A DNA stretch of 64,000 nucleotides from Micrasema longulum (lineage: Eukaryota > Arthropoda > Insecta > Trichoptera > Brachycentridae), in contig JAGVSM010000836.1 of NCBI GenBank assembly GCA_022494885.1, positions 62,001 through 126,000 on the forward strand. Reading direction: 5' to 3'. Under the pieces are notes generated by a model, which was given only the letters and a program-made list of their open reading frames with translations, was not told the origin of the DNA and searched no databases. A program made the position numbers and the translations under genes. Shown piece after piece: positions 48,840-61,244 of the stretch. Every line of letters begins with the position of its first letter. Positions within the stretch are counted from its first letter, which is position 1.

Positions 48840-49010
48840 AATGCTCACTTTCGTCTACTTGACATTCCATTTTGATGTGGTCAAATAAAATTATGTGTGT
48901 AACGTAAAAGCAAACACAATATGTTTAGAACAATTTTTTTCTTTCAAATGACGCATATCTATTAACATTTAGTGTTACTTTTGGTACTTGCTCATTTTTA
49001 AATTTGAAAA
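48840..49010 (+). repeat. Single-arm copy of the 29362-29684 foldback family
   Basis: CGTCTACTTGACATTCCATT, ATGTGTGTAACGTAAAAGCA, AATTTTTTTCTTTCAAATGA and GGTACTTGCTCATTTTTAAA match the right arm of the element at 29362-29684 in the same order. No opposing arm is visible. Confidence 0.55.
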
Positions 49011-49104
49011 AATATATATTTAAAAAAAACAGAAACGAAATTTGTATGTTTACTTCACCGCTGTAGGCTATTTATGCATTCATAAAGATCTATTTGTATT
49101 AACA

Positions 49105-49215
49105 TATTATAACAGAGATAAATAACATTTAAGAGAAAGTAATATAGAAGTCTTGGCATCTACAGGGCTTATGACCTGTCATTGGCTGGTTTAAGTGGCC
49201 ACTTTACACACTGTG
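49105..49215 (+). repeat. Fragment of the 33-kb/47-kb MITE family
   Basis: ATAACAGAGATAAATAACAT, AGAAGTCTTGGCATCTACAG, GGCTTATGACCTGTCATTGG and TTTAAGTGGCCACTTTACAC match the segment at 47561-47660 closely. It is among the best-preserved pairs in the window. Confidence 0.65.
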
Positions 49216-49803
49216 TATATTTATCTTCCCAATAATTATACTAGAGCGAGATCTGCACTGTTTCACATACGCAGAAGCCATACAAATATAAATCATAACT
49301 CACCCATTAATAGGGCAATTTGCTTGCTGAATACAGCTCCTGCAGATAATATTGATCTTTTTAATTAACAATAAATAATTGTCCAATTTTATTTTTTTCT
49401 CATGTATCTTCGAAATTATATAATTTAAAATTACTAAATAAATATAACAGTATCATTCACTCTCCAAGAACAAGAGCTAGTCTCTTTTTTGGAAAGTAAC
49501 AGCTATAACACTAAAAAATTACAAAAATAGATTGTATAGAAAAAAAACATGTAATAAAACAAAAATCTGTACATATCAGCAGCTTTAAAGCTGTCAGCTT
49601 TCTGTTCATTAATTTCTAACTTTTATTTACAGTCAGCATTACGTGATAATATAGAAAAATAAAAATAAAACGTTTTAACATTTCAAAAATGTCTATCCAT
49701 TTTGAAAAATCATTCGAGTGCGGTATTATGCCGAGACTAACATACCACTCGGGCGGCACTCCTTTTGTGGAATTTATTAATAACAAATATGCTTGGATTG
49801 TAG

Positions 49804-49944
49804 GTCCGAACATTGTCTGGCGAGATGGACGTGTGGTATAACTTGGAGAAAAGGACGGACAAATCAGCTGTTTCGGGAGCTATTCGACTACATATAAACG
49901 TGGAGATCAAAGGGGAGGAGAAGGTGGCACCTTACCACGTTCAG
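49804..49944 (+). CDS. unc-13: unc-13 exon: region following the C2B domain
   Basis: Forty-seven full codons, phase 0 at both ends. It encodes [20 protein letters not shown], then [20 protein letters not shown] and VAPYHVQ. This is the last strand of C2B ([13 protein letters not shown]) and the start of the link to the MUN domain, among the most conserved parts of Unc-13. The acceptor is GATTGTAG at 49803 and the donor is GTTAGT at 49945. The next expected exon begins YTCLHENLFH in the family; I did not find it in the remaining 14 kb, so the following intron probably runs beyond the window. Confidence 0.95.
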
Positions 49945-50204
49945 GTTAGTCAATTTCATTTCCTCCTTTACACTTCTTACATAACCCCACAATCAACGTA
50001 TTTCTTACCTCATTATGTGTACTGGTTGTTTAACTAAAACTGGCGCGTTCGCAAAACTCACACAAACGCATTTAAAATCTACAGGAAGTTGATAAAAAAA
50101 AAGTTGTATTAAATCCTAACCAAATGTGCTATCTTTATTGTTACTAATTTAATTTGTACTTTGCATTTTAATAACACTGTATTAATAATTATTATAATGA
50201 ACAC

Positions 50205-50370
50205 AAAATGGTGTTGGTTAAGACGCTTGACTCACAAACGGAAGGTTCCAGGTTCGATTCCCGGTAAGAACACAAAAAAAAAAATGTTATTGTTCTCAAG
50301 CCTGGGTACTCTTTACTCTGATTCACCGCTGTTATTGGGCCACCTGGCATGTTGTGGTGCAAATATATAT
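50205..50370 (+). mobile_element. tRNA-derived SINE
   Basis: GGTGTTGGTTAAGACGCTTG resembles an A-box region, and the B-box GGTTCGATTCC lies at 50251-50261. GACTCACAAACGGAAGGTTC and GGTAAGAACACAAAAA match the sister copy at 18190-18275. The body continues through CTGATTCACCGCTGTTATTG and ends in an AT repeat. Confidence 0.65.
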
Positions 50371-52139
50371 ATATCAAATAAAAAACATGCTTGTTAAAAA
50401 ATAAATAAAAATATAATATGTCATTTTCTTAAGTAATTGTTTTTTTTTCGCTCTAATCCAAAGGAAATTTTTAAAAACATTTCATATTTTATCAAGATTT
50501 TTGAAATCAATATTCTGTAAATCAAAAATGTTTTTGTGTAAGTTTTGGGAAAGCGCCGGCACTAGATAATCGATTAAGTGAAAATATATATTTATAAACC
50601 AGTGTTTTTAATCCATAGTTTAATACATATACATCGAATACTTATTATAATGTTTTTACTATTAAGAATCGCAGCGAAATTCTGACGAACGCAGAAGCAT
50701 CCTGTGTATATTTTATTACCATATCATTAGCAACTAACAAAGCAATAGTTGTCTATGTCACGCTCATAAGCGCGTCTGAGCGCGAGAGACAGAGATTATT
50801 TTCATAATGCGTATGCCGTGCGATGTCATACCATGAGCTAATTCACAGATTCTACACAATGCGTTTGAATAAGTATTGTGAACGCGCCAGCTTTAAGAAA
50901 TCCACAAATAATATTACAGAAGTATTTTCAGCATACGTCTTTCTCTTGAGCCTGATAAGTTTTTTTTGTTTTTTTATATTTAATAGGAGCATATTATACA
51001 TTTTTGGTATATTGTACTCTAGTGGTCTTTTCCCGTATTTACTATTGAATTTAGGGAGAGCTAGTCCATCGACACTAGCCCTCGACACGGAATGTCGTTG
51101 TGGTATTTTTTAATAAACTTTTTACAAACGTTGTCTTCAAATAGAATAGAATATAGCTACATACATATATCGCAAAGGTACTTATAATGCTGTTTAAATT
51201 GATTTGATAGATTATTGGTAATAATATTATGTTGTCAACTCCTTAGCGGAAATATGATTTTCATAGAATCGCAGAAAGATGATTTTCAAAGAACCACAAA
51301 AAAATAGCCATTTACATATTACTTAAATGTATCTAAATGTTGATACAAATTAATGGTATTTTTCGCAGATTACTTATTAAAAAATTGCTGCTTACCATTG
51401 CATAGAAGGTAGCAATCAATTTTGTAACATAACCTAAAACCCCTTGACCGAATCAACAGCGGTACACCATGTGATTGAAAGGCAATCCTCGCGATTGGTT
51501 GATTTTGAACTCGATCGGCACTTGCGCTATTATTTGAAGTTTATTGCATTGCCGATTATTTGTTAAAGTCAAATAAAATTACTAAAGGTTGAGTGCATAA
51601 TAAATAATATAAAACTGCACTAGTGTGATTGCGCCACTGCACTCTTAAAATTTATTTTTTACAGCTTCAAATTTGTATCTGAAAATATATTTTTCTGCTT
51701 AAAGTGCATTTTTTACATGATAGACGGATATATTTTATTATATCACTCAGAACATTACTTTAAGAGAAATCGCTATGTCATTTCCTAAACTTTCATATTT
51801 TTTATTGTCACATAACTCTTAATAACTCTTAAAGATAATAATAAAAAATATTTATTACGATTAAATCAGTGACATTCTTACTCGTTTAAAATGGAGATGT
51901 TGAGAATCAAAATGACCTTTGAACAATTTTATTTGTTATATTTAAAGTATCTCTGTATCAGTGATGTTAATGCTCTAAGGAGGCTCTCATTGATGCTCTG
52001 ATGATGTTGAACCAAAAACAGTTAAAAGTTATTTCGTTAATCATTTCGTTTCGACAAAATTGACCCATTATGACGAAAATGCAATAAATATTTAACTGTA
52101 AACTTTATGTATCTTTACTGTAAAATCCTTGTCCTAGGT

Positions 52140-52265
52140 CCTTATTTATAGCTCCAGGGGTGGTATTCTGAATCTTATTTACCTACTAGAAAGTGATTAA
52201 TATGAAGCAAAGTGTCTTTGCTTCATATAATGGCTACACTGATGATTAAACGTCAAATGATTTAT
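52140..52265 (+). repeat. Fragment of the 34-kb MITE family with a perfect hairpin
   Basis: AGCTCCAGGGGTGGTATTCT and ACACTGATGATTAAACGTCA match the element at 34013-34320. Between them ATATGAAGCAAAG and CTTTGCTTCATAT form a perfect hairpin around TGT at 52200-52228. Confidence 0.55.
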
Positions 52266-52389
52266 AAAACTGATCTAAAAAAAACGGAAAAAATACATTG
52301 CGTTATAGTCAATTCTATCTTATCAAGTGTTTTGTGTAATGCTTAAGGTCGCAATAATGTTCTTAATTAAAATCATCGTATAAAATTTA

Positions 52390-52445
52390 TTTTGATACAC
52401 TAACTTTGCGGATATTCATTATAATCAAATAAATATAAAATTTTG
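52390..52445 (-). repeat. Short dispersed repeat, minus-strand copy
   Basis: On the minus strand this reads ATAATGAATATCCGCAAAGT then TAGTGTATCAAAATA, matching the 118-170 family. Confidence 0.45.
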
Positions 52446-52539
52446 TTTTTAACCACTTTTTTTTCTACCGAATTTCGCATTTTTTGTGTACCTCAAAACT
52501 GTACAATTTATATGTAAAAGCCTTATGCGCCTTAAGATC

Positions 52540-52912
52540 AATAAACCAAATGCAATTTTGTTACATGAAGGTAAGATGATCAGTCTTAGACTTTAGGAGC
52601 CAGTCCAGGGCCCGTATTACATAAATAAGTTAACGTTTAATTATATATTTTTTTTATTTTTTTTAATTGAAAAAAGAAATATTTGCGTTCTTATGATTTA
52701 CCCAAATATTTTGAGGGCCATTTTCAACGAGTTGTAAATAACTCACTATTAGAAAATTTTCGTACATGAATATCGATTTTACTTTATACTTTCTCGTAAT
52801 TGCCCCCGGGGACTATGAAATATTCTAAAGCAAAAACAAATATTTAATTAAATGTCGGTATAGAACCCGAGACCTGTTTTATGGTAGGCAAACGCACCGA
52901 CTGTAACTCTGT
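52540..52912 (-). mobile_element. tRNA-derived SINE, interrupted
   Basis: On the minus strand the head (52853-52912) contains GTCGGTGCGTTTGCCTACCA and the B-box-like GGTTCTATACC. The body (52540-52625) contains GGACTGGCTCC and AAGACTGATCATCTTACCTT. In the copies at 34465 and 35050 head and body are about 60 bp apart, here about 250, so an insertion or rearrangement separates them. Confidence 0.5.
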
Positions 52913-55632
52913 TTATAAAACGGTTCATCGGAAGGGTACATTTTTTGTTTATCTTCGTATCTCTGCGTATTATTATCGCAAAAATATTTATTTTGCAATG
53001 TCTTTGAATAAAACGTGTAACTATTAGTAAGTTAGTTAATTAAGAAATGTTGCATATTAACTAATATTTATAGTGTTTTTGTTATTTTTTTAAGTGGTAG
53101 CCTTATCCTATTCATATTTCTAATTACATAAGTTATTAGGAATAACCAATATTGTTTTGTTTTAAAATAACGTGTATTTTTATATCTACGAGTACTATCT
53201 ACCTGACAATAAAATATCTCGTTTGTATTTGCATAAATTTTATATCTTCATTTTCGGAGTCATTCTACCGAGAAAATTTGACCCTTTTCCCCTAGCATGA
53301 TGACGCATATTTGACAAACGAATCAAAACCTTCAAGGCACAATAGCTCGTATGAAAGCGGAACCGAAACGAAAAACCTTTTCGACCTTATCTATGAAATA
53401 AAACTGTATTTACGTTTCAAAAATAACAAACTCCCGAGCGTTGTTAAGTTTCGATTGTTGTTTTTGACATAGCGCCCTATGTAGGCCCTAATTTGAATAA
53501 TGATCACAGTTAAATAGAGGATAAACCACCCTTGAGCTGCATGAATTCTGAATCATTGGTTTCCCCTTACATCGATAGCGTATCGATTAAATTGAACGGA
53601 GGTTATTGGAGGTATATCCATATTAATCTGGGTGATTGCAATTAATGGGGATAATTTAATTTTGGACATATCTCGTTAGACCCTGTCCGGTGGATTGATT
53701 TGCGACGTTTAACAGTTTATTATCCATCAACTGGATCGAATTGATTGGATATAAACTTTGAAAAATAAAATATTTTAATAATTTTATATTAAAAAAAAGA
53801 TTGCTTTGAAAAGTCGTTTTATTTTTGTGCATCGTTAATGAGACTTACTTTCTTAGTTTTTCAAAATCATATTGTTAAAATTCGAAAACAACGATTTATG
53901 AAATCGAAATTGATAGTACCTAATACCCAGATAAAACTGGTCGTTTTTATGGGTTTTTGGATAGTTCTAGTTTCCATAATAAACTATTCATCAATAAAGC
54001 AAAACTATTGATACACGTCGATGGTAAATATTTAAAATGCCATAATCCAGAGAGAAAATAAGGGCATACGTTTGTATGAAGAAAAGTTGGACCGCGTTTC
54101 CGCTTAGGATTAAACATTATTAACAGTTTCGGTATTTTTAAATAAAACCGTCTACTTTTTAATAAACATAAACGCACCCAAAACCCTCTAAAATTATGAC
54201 ATTTAACTCATGCTTAATGGCCTGCCCTACGCGTATTTAGTCGCTCTTTAACCGCCAGCCCGGTTTTGACGTGAGTTTGACATTTAATTTGAAACCAAAA
54301 TGCCTGATTGTTCGTGAAAGCGTGTAAAAACTGTTCGGATAAAAAGAAAAAAAATATTATAATTTTTCTTTGATAAGTAGGAACCTAGGTACTTGTTTAT
54401 ATTTGAATTTCAAAACTTTGAATAATTAATATTCAAACATAGAATTATATTTGCAAATATCAAACTCTGTTCTTCTCACAAACAGGGGTGCACTTTATTT
54501 AAGAATGCGATTTTCAAAAATGTATTGAATGTCAGTTATATTATTTTAGGGTTACTAAAAATAAAGTTAAAATAAATAAATGGGTAGAATTTATAAGAAA
54601 TTAAAGGAAAAGCTGATTGGGATCCATAATAAACGAATCTTGTTTGTAAACGTTCAAAAACAACCTTTTTTTATACAGAAAAAAAATAACAGCCTTTATT
54701 TTTTTGTATATGCATTCTCGGTGAATGCAGCCCTGGTTAACAATTAAAAAAATACACGCTCCTAACTTTTTTTCTACTTAATTAGTTGAAGATTTTACGA
54801 TTAAGATTAACAATAAATATGCTCTTTGCAAAGTTCTTGATTTCGCTGAAAACCGCAAGTAAATTGGTTTAGTAGTTATTCGGTCAATCGAGGACACACA
54901 TACAAATATATAGCCTTACCACAATAATAAAACTTATATTTTTAAATGGTCCATTTTTTCTCTCGATTCTTGCTTTTGTATTTTTAGTTCGTAAATTACG
55001 ATGACAAATTAATAAAGAGCCGTTACAAACACATTATTTAACAATAAAATTGTATTACAACAACGGATTCTCAGACCGTTAAAATTTATGCCTCTGAGTT
55101 ACGAAAAATTCCAGATACATTTTCATTATTTTTATAAACCTCTTAAATTACGATAGGTACCCTAAGCCCTAAGCTAAGTAAGAGTGAGCTTAATCCTAAA
55201 TCCTTCTCTGGCAGTTCCCACTCATTTATAAAAATCAGTCGAGCGAATTCAAATGCACCCTTATTTTATTTTAGAAATTATTACGTTTTTTATTGTTTAA
55301 AATCTCTCCAAAAACAAACAAAACCGCGCCGTCTCCCCGCTTCAGGTACGTTAAAACAGGGGATAAAATGCCTGACATACGATAGGTGAAAAAAATCCGG
55401 GTTTATGCGGAATGTACGGCGAAGACAAAAACTATCGGTAAAATTTAAGAGGAATCGCGGTTCTTACAATATATGTACAATATTAATGCTTAGAGCGGTG
55501 AACAATGAATCTGAAAGAGAAGTAAAATTGATACAGGACTTTCAAGATTTGATTTCAGTCAAGGAGGAACAAAAACAATTTTTGTAACGTTGCGTACAAG
55601 AACACAGGAAGCTCTATCTGGAATGTATAAAG

Positions 55633-55985
55633 TTAACATTGAAAATAAAATATGCAAAATAATGTTTTTTTTAATGCAGTAATAAATAATAAATATATTG
55701 AATTGGTGACTTGGCAAGGGGAAAAGAATCCGATGTTGGTTTTATAATTTCCCACAGCAAGGACAGCATTGGTACGCAAATTACGGTGAGATACACAAAG
55801 GTTAATCTGAGCAAGAATATCATGGGCATCTATACAGTTAGATATTAATTTGTGCAAGAATATCAAACCAACCAAAATCCCTCTGAATTCTAAACTAAAG
55901 ATATGAAAGTACTCTAGACGATCATAATAGTTAATTATGAAAATATTTGATCCAATTCTAAATATTAACGATTTTAAAAATGTAC
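55633..55985 (-). mobile_element. Jockey/CR1-like LINE C-terminal fragment
   Basis: The minus-strand frame contains YYDRLEYFHIFSLEFRGILV, GLIFLHKLISNCIDAHDILA, QINLCVSHRNLRTNAVLAVG and NYKTNIGFFSPC. The order (short helix, LEFRR-type block, F-LHKLI-N-ID, then a block ending in FFSP) is that of the region after the reverse transcriptase in this LINE group; compare the fragment at 35773-36262. The frame is open for 140 codons, the upper part of which may be flanking sequence. Confidence 0.65.
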
Positions 55986-56352
55986 TTTCCACTGATTCAA
56001 TCCCCGTTATATGAATATTATAGATTCTATTATAGAAATAGATAAATTCAAGCAAGCTACGAAAAAATGATTTTTACAATGTTATTGCAATTTTTAGGCT
56101 TTTGAATGACTTGGATATTCACAAAATAAATCCACAGATTTAATTAATTCACAGAAATGTGACCAATGTGATTGTTGAATTTGAGTTTGGTGTCTTATTG
56201 CAATAATATTTTTTATTTATATAATTCAGGCCATGAAGAAAAAAAGATAGAAAGTTTGCGTCTTTGATTTCGCAAAAAAAAAATGCCCCTTATGGCTCGG
56301 GACACCTTAATGTACCTACATTAAAGCGAATGAAAGGCGGAATTACATACCG

Positions 56353-56745
56353 ACGCGTTGTAGAAACTTCGAGTAGTATTATGTAGTTTTATCTCAATGA
56401 GTTTTACCTCAAATTCACTTAAAAGATTACATTTCAACAGCTTACTTACATCCTTGTTTGTCAACTCCATACTACCCTTCGTTACATTAGGGTCGGTACC
56501 AGGATTTTTCCGTCCTGCGTGTTTCAGTGTTGAATTATTTTGTATATTCAAACTACTTTTTTTATCCCCCAATAAAATCTGAACCTCTGCTTTGGATTTA
56601 ACCGATGCTGACACGATTTGAATTTTACGTTTTTCAGGTATGTGCGATATTACAATAGACAATCCTTTCGGTAGTGAGGCGAGTAATCCATCGGAAGTAA
56701 TCAAATATTTCGATTTGTAAAATATAACCGACTCTTTTTTAGTAT
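56353..56745 (-). CDS. Unrecognised open frame with a splice donor (candidate exon)
   Basis: The minus-strand frame reads KKESVIFYKSKYLITSDGLL, then ASLPKGLSIVISHIPEKRKI, QIVSASVKSKAEVQILLGDK, GRKNPGTDPNVTKGSMELTN, KDVSKLLKCNLLSEFEVKLI and EIKLHNTTRSFYNAS. Composition looks like real protein, and the frame meets a TCG-GTATGT donor near 56353. The upstream end lies just after a TAA and an AAAAAAG run, a poor acceptor context. I cannot assign a family. It could be an exon of a gene nested on the minus strand, or a piece of an uncharacterised transposon. Confidence 0.35.
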
Positions 56746-56912
56746 TCGAAAATGTGAGTAATCGATTTATAACAGTAAAGTTTTTTCAATCCATAGACAT
56801 AAAACTAAAATCAATGTTTGAAAGTTAGTGAGTAAGAAATAATAAAATGCACGACGATATTTAGTGAAATCAGTATGCTATTTAAAAAATATTAAATACG
56901 TAGATTTAAAAA

Positions 56913-56939
56913 CATATATTTATATATATATATATATAT
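56913..56939. repeat. (TA)n microsatellite
   Basis: A run of TATATA dinucleotides ending at 56939. A shorter (TA)n lies at about 62487-62500. Confidence 0.8.
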
Positions 56940-59064
56940 CACACATAAATAATTATACATGCTCAGATGTATCATGGTTTCAGTAAGTCATAACTCAACA
57001 TTACACATGTTTCTTTGCAAAAGTATTCGAAGTAGACATGCAACGCCATATTACTCTGATTTTTTAATTATTTATTTATTTATTTACGAACGACGTTACT
57101 TTTTTCACATCCAAAAATCTTCTTATGCATGCGCACCCGAATATTTAAACTGAAATAAATCTTCCGGTGTTCATAGAACTTGGTTGTGTAATTTTTTCAG
57201 TTTTAAACAAACAAATCTCTCCACAAATGTATAGTTTATGTTACGTTTTTGTTTTTTTATTGTGCGTTTTATAATATCAATTATATAGACATAAATTAAT
57301 TTTATATTTACATAAATACGAAGTGTTTAAAACTGTCTGTACATTTTGTTATTTCTCTCTGTATATTTATGTCTTCTTTGTATATTCTCACATGTAAAAA
57401 TGTTTTTTTTTTTAATATATTGTTAATTGTCCTCGGCACGGGTAACCCCAGTGAGGTCACATTATTTTTATCATTAATCATTATTTATGATGTGAAACAA
57501 AATTCATGAATAAATAAATAATTTGTGCTCTCGTGAATTTTATTTTTTGTCTATGATTTTGCAAAATAGCACATCGCTTAGTTTGAATCAACGTTTTGCA
57601 CATCTACCAATTCCATTAATCGACTAATACTACTAATACTAATGCTTGGTAAAACAACCGGTTATCTTAATACTTTATTGAATATTCGATTACTATTACG
57701 CATTCGCTTCACTATTAAGCTTATAAGATGCTTTTAATGGAAGATTCGAATTTGGCGTAAAATTTGATAAAAATATTCGGTCGTTTTTATCGCTTTACTG
57801 AAACCATTTTATTACTTTGAGATCAATTCCACATTTTTGGTGCTAGGAATAAAAATCATCTCTTGAGATAAACTTTTCTCCGTCTATTTGCCCTGTCAAA
57901 TTTTTACAAGGTTCTTTCACAGTACTTATTATGTTGCAAATATTTTCATGATAAAAATCCATCGGCGCAAGAGAGGATTTAGATTTCTGATAATAATAAT
58001 CTTCCCGTTAAAATTGGCATTTACTTCGTAAGAATTTATGATTTATTAGCAATAAGTTCACACGAACGGGATTTTAGGACCAAGTATTCAAATTTTGCGC
58101 AAAACATCGTTCAAGCGTAAACTTCATATTCAGATCGTGAATACATTCAATAATAATTTTATTTAATCTAATATAAAATACAAATACATAGTTAACAAAA
58201 AGGTTTATATAATAGGTACGGTACATTAAATACATTTTTACTTTTATTTATGGATGTAGCCACTCCACTGGCGGCCCACAGGCACGTTCCGGAGTATCAG
58301 TGTATTATTTCTTTTATACATAATTGTACATACTTTCACATCAATTGTGTAAAAATTCAAATAAAATAAATAAAAATAAAACATACCTACATCGATAAAA
58401 CGAAAAATGATTTTCAACAAACTAAAATTATATTCTTATATATGAAACATATTGCTCAGCTTCCTGTCTAGTCTTTTTAGCAATCCATTTATGGACTCTA
58501 GCTTTGAAAATATTATTGTTCATTTTGTTAACCAATATGTCCTTGCTTAAAAAGTGGTATGGCTTAGGGGCCAGAAAAGTATAACATATGTACATATGTA
58601 CACATAATATTTATATGCACGTGTAAGGACATAATATATCCGATATTTTAATCATCGTATTCAACGGAGGCCCTGTTGTACACAATAAATGGTGACACGT
58701 ATTTAGAAAGTCCAATCTTTGTACATATTTTCTTCTTTACATAACGCGCAACAGCGGTACTTTATTTGCGCGGATAGATCTCACACAAGTACCGCAAGCT
58801 TTCATTCCAGCCATCATTGTGGCTCCTCTCCGAACACCTCCGATATAAAATGCAAGCGTTTCTGATTGCACGGACGAATTTGATTCTTTAACCATAGTCT
58901 GTCGCACACGTTTCACATGTTGCATACGTGTTCGAATGAATTTTGTATAATTTGCTTCGTGGCCCGCTGGTCAGCGCCGTGGAAAATGGTCGATCTTGCG
59001 TTGGTTGCTGCAAAATCACCACTAATGAAAAGGACTCCTCGAGCTAATACACAATTCTACTGTC

Positions 59065-59725
59065 ATTTTTCGGTTTCGGCCAAAAGCTGGCCGAAACCTG
59101 CGGTCGGTATGAGTCGGATTATACTCGGCTGTACTCGAGTGCCGCTTCTGGCTCCTGACGTCGTGACGCTGCCGCGTGATCTGTGACCTGTGACCTTTAG
59201 TTCGTTTGAACTTTCACATTACTAATAATATATTTTAAAATAGGGATATTGGATTGATATCCATTCAAATAATTAGTTATTGGATTGGCATTGTCCAACA
59301 TAAAAAATAAAAACTACACTGATTTTGTGATTTATTAACCATGGTGATTAGTTGTAGGATCTTTCACATTCATATTTTTGTAATACTTAACAGTAAATAA
59401 GTTAACGTTCCTATAGCGTACATTGAAGAACTGTTATATCATATATAAGTTATATTTATAACATAACAAGGAACCATAAAACGCAAAAAATAAACAAATT
59501 TACTAATTAAATTTATGCGTTTTATTTCATTGTGTATTTTATTTATCACTTATTTTCATGAATTCGTTAGGTTTAACAAAAAAAAACGCCTAATGTTGAG
59601 CGTTTTGAAGATACTTTAAAATAAGTCAAATAAATTTCGATTTATGTTTCGGTCGAAACTAAAACAGAAGCCCAACTTCGGTTTCAGCTGAAAATCTTGT
59701 TTCGGCCGGTCACTATATAGCAAAA
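59065..59725. mobile_element. Possible hAT-like non-autonomous element with GTTTCGGCC repeats
   Basis: The left part has CGGTTTCGGCCAAAAGCTGG then CCGAAACC. The right part has GTTTCGGTCGAAACT, CGGTTTCAGCTGAAA and GTTTCGGCCGGTCACTA. Repeated GTTTCGGCCGAAAC-type motifs near both ends resemble subterminal repeats of some hAT elements. The enclosed 500 bp are AT-rich and non-coding. The terminal bases and target duplication are not certain. Confidence 0.4.
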
Positions 59726-59894
59726 AAAAGCCTCTAAATACAAAGTTTAAATAAATAAAGCGTTAGTTAAACTTGCACTTTAAGGTGCATAACTACAATT
59801 GTAAGGAACCTGGGTAGGTATCTAATTAGTTTAAATTTTAATATTAATACTAAATAAATAATAATAAAATATCTTGCGGAGAATTTCATATACC

Positions 59895-60095
59895 TTTCTG
59901 ATCGTGGTCTTTCACTTCGCTCTTCTCAGGAGAAAACCCTGTCCATTCCTCGACATAGCACATCATTTTTCAGCTATTCCTTTTCCAAACAAGCCGCTAG
60001 ACTTTAGAATGAGCTACCTCTTCATATAAAAAATGCACCTTCTCTAGCCATTTTTAAGAAACGCCTGAAACATTATTATATATCCCCGGAATCCT
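59895..60095 (+). mobile_element. LINE C-terminal fragment
   Basis: The frame reads LSDRGLSLRSSQEKTLSIPR, HSTSFFSYSFSKQAARL, then after one stop NELPLHIKNAPSLAIFKKRL and KHYY. The ARLWNELPLHI(R/K)xAPSLxxFKxRLK block is a hallmark of the extreme C-terminus of many jockey/CR1-like LINE proteins; here its Trp codon is a stop. A pyrimidine-rich 3' segment follows. Confidence 0.75.
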
Positions 60096-60819
60096 GAATC
60101 CTGAGTTTTACTGATTTTTTTTCTCTCTTTTTCTTAAATATGTATTTTTATCCCTTTTTTTTTCCTTGATTCCTGTTTCTCTCTCCTTCCAAACACACTA
60201 TCTGATCCCACATTCCCCATCTTTTACATTTATAACATAATGTTTTTTTTATTTTTTATTAAAGTTTATATGTACAAGCCCTATCTCCCAATTAAGAAAC
60301 AACTGTTATTTTTAATTAATTAGGTTTTTTTTAATTTCATGTACATACATGGTACATACCTATCTTTTGGTAGATATTGACGTTTTTTTTAGTCCAAAAT
60401 TTTGACCATTTTTTTTTTTTACCAATCTAATTTTCGGTTGGCTGAAAGATATTGCTTTTAGCAATAATTCCGCCAAAGCACTTATTCTTTGTACTTGAAG
60501 TTTTAAATAAATAATCATAAATAAATAAATATTTAAAATAGAGCTTTTATTTATTAATCCAGCTACTCGAAGACAAACAATGAACTTTTGATTACACGCA
60601 AAGGGAAAAATAATTTTCATATTCTTTTATCAATATGATATATTCTGATATTCTGAGAATAGAGATAATTGCAAATCTAGTAAACATTTTCGATATGAAA
60701 TGATTTCAACCTTATCGTAATAATACGCCGCCGTCTGCGAATTATGATATTACTCTAAGGAAATACCTTATTTTGTGATTATTATTATTGGGAATCTACC
60801 TTTTTAGGTATACATAGCA

Positions 60820-60853
60820 CCATTGACATATTATTATATAAATATGTCAATGG
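60820..60853. repeat. 12-bp-arm hairpin
   Basis: CCATTGACATAT and ATATGTCAATGG pair around a 10-nt AT loop. It has no evident role. Confidence 0.5.
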
Positions 60854-61244
60854 ATGGCACAAAATAATGTCATGTCTTTATTAACCAAAACATAAAATAT
60901 ACTTATTCGCAATGAAACTATCAATCAACAATCAGCATATTTCAGATAGACGAGATTTTTAACAAGCTTAAATGGAAGTCTAGACATTTACCTACAGGTA
61001 CATATAAGTTTATATAAGTACCTACATATAGGTACATATAAGTTTTTTGTGGTTTTGCGAACATCCTCTCTGTTTCAGTAGTTGACAACAGAAAATTATT
61101 ACTAACAATCTATCAAATCATCTCAAACAGCATTATTCGTTACTTCGCAATAATGTAGATATATTCTACATTATTTTAATACAAAACTTGTATAAAAATT
61201 TATTAAAAATACCATAATGACATTTAGGATTATTTTCCTTATTT

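Larger units (their letters stand above)
45644..49803 (+). other. 4.2-kb unc-13 intron
   Basis: The intron contains a split LINE relic (46380-46985), a composite MITE (47561-48105), a half-foldback (48840-49010) and another MITE piece (49105-49215). The stretches 45650-46370, 47000-47550, 48110-48830 and 49220-49780 are AT-rich and show no exon. Confidence 0.85.
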
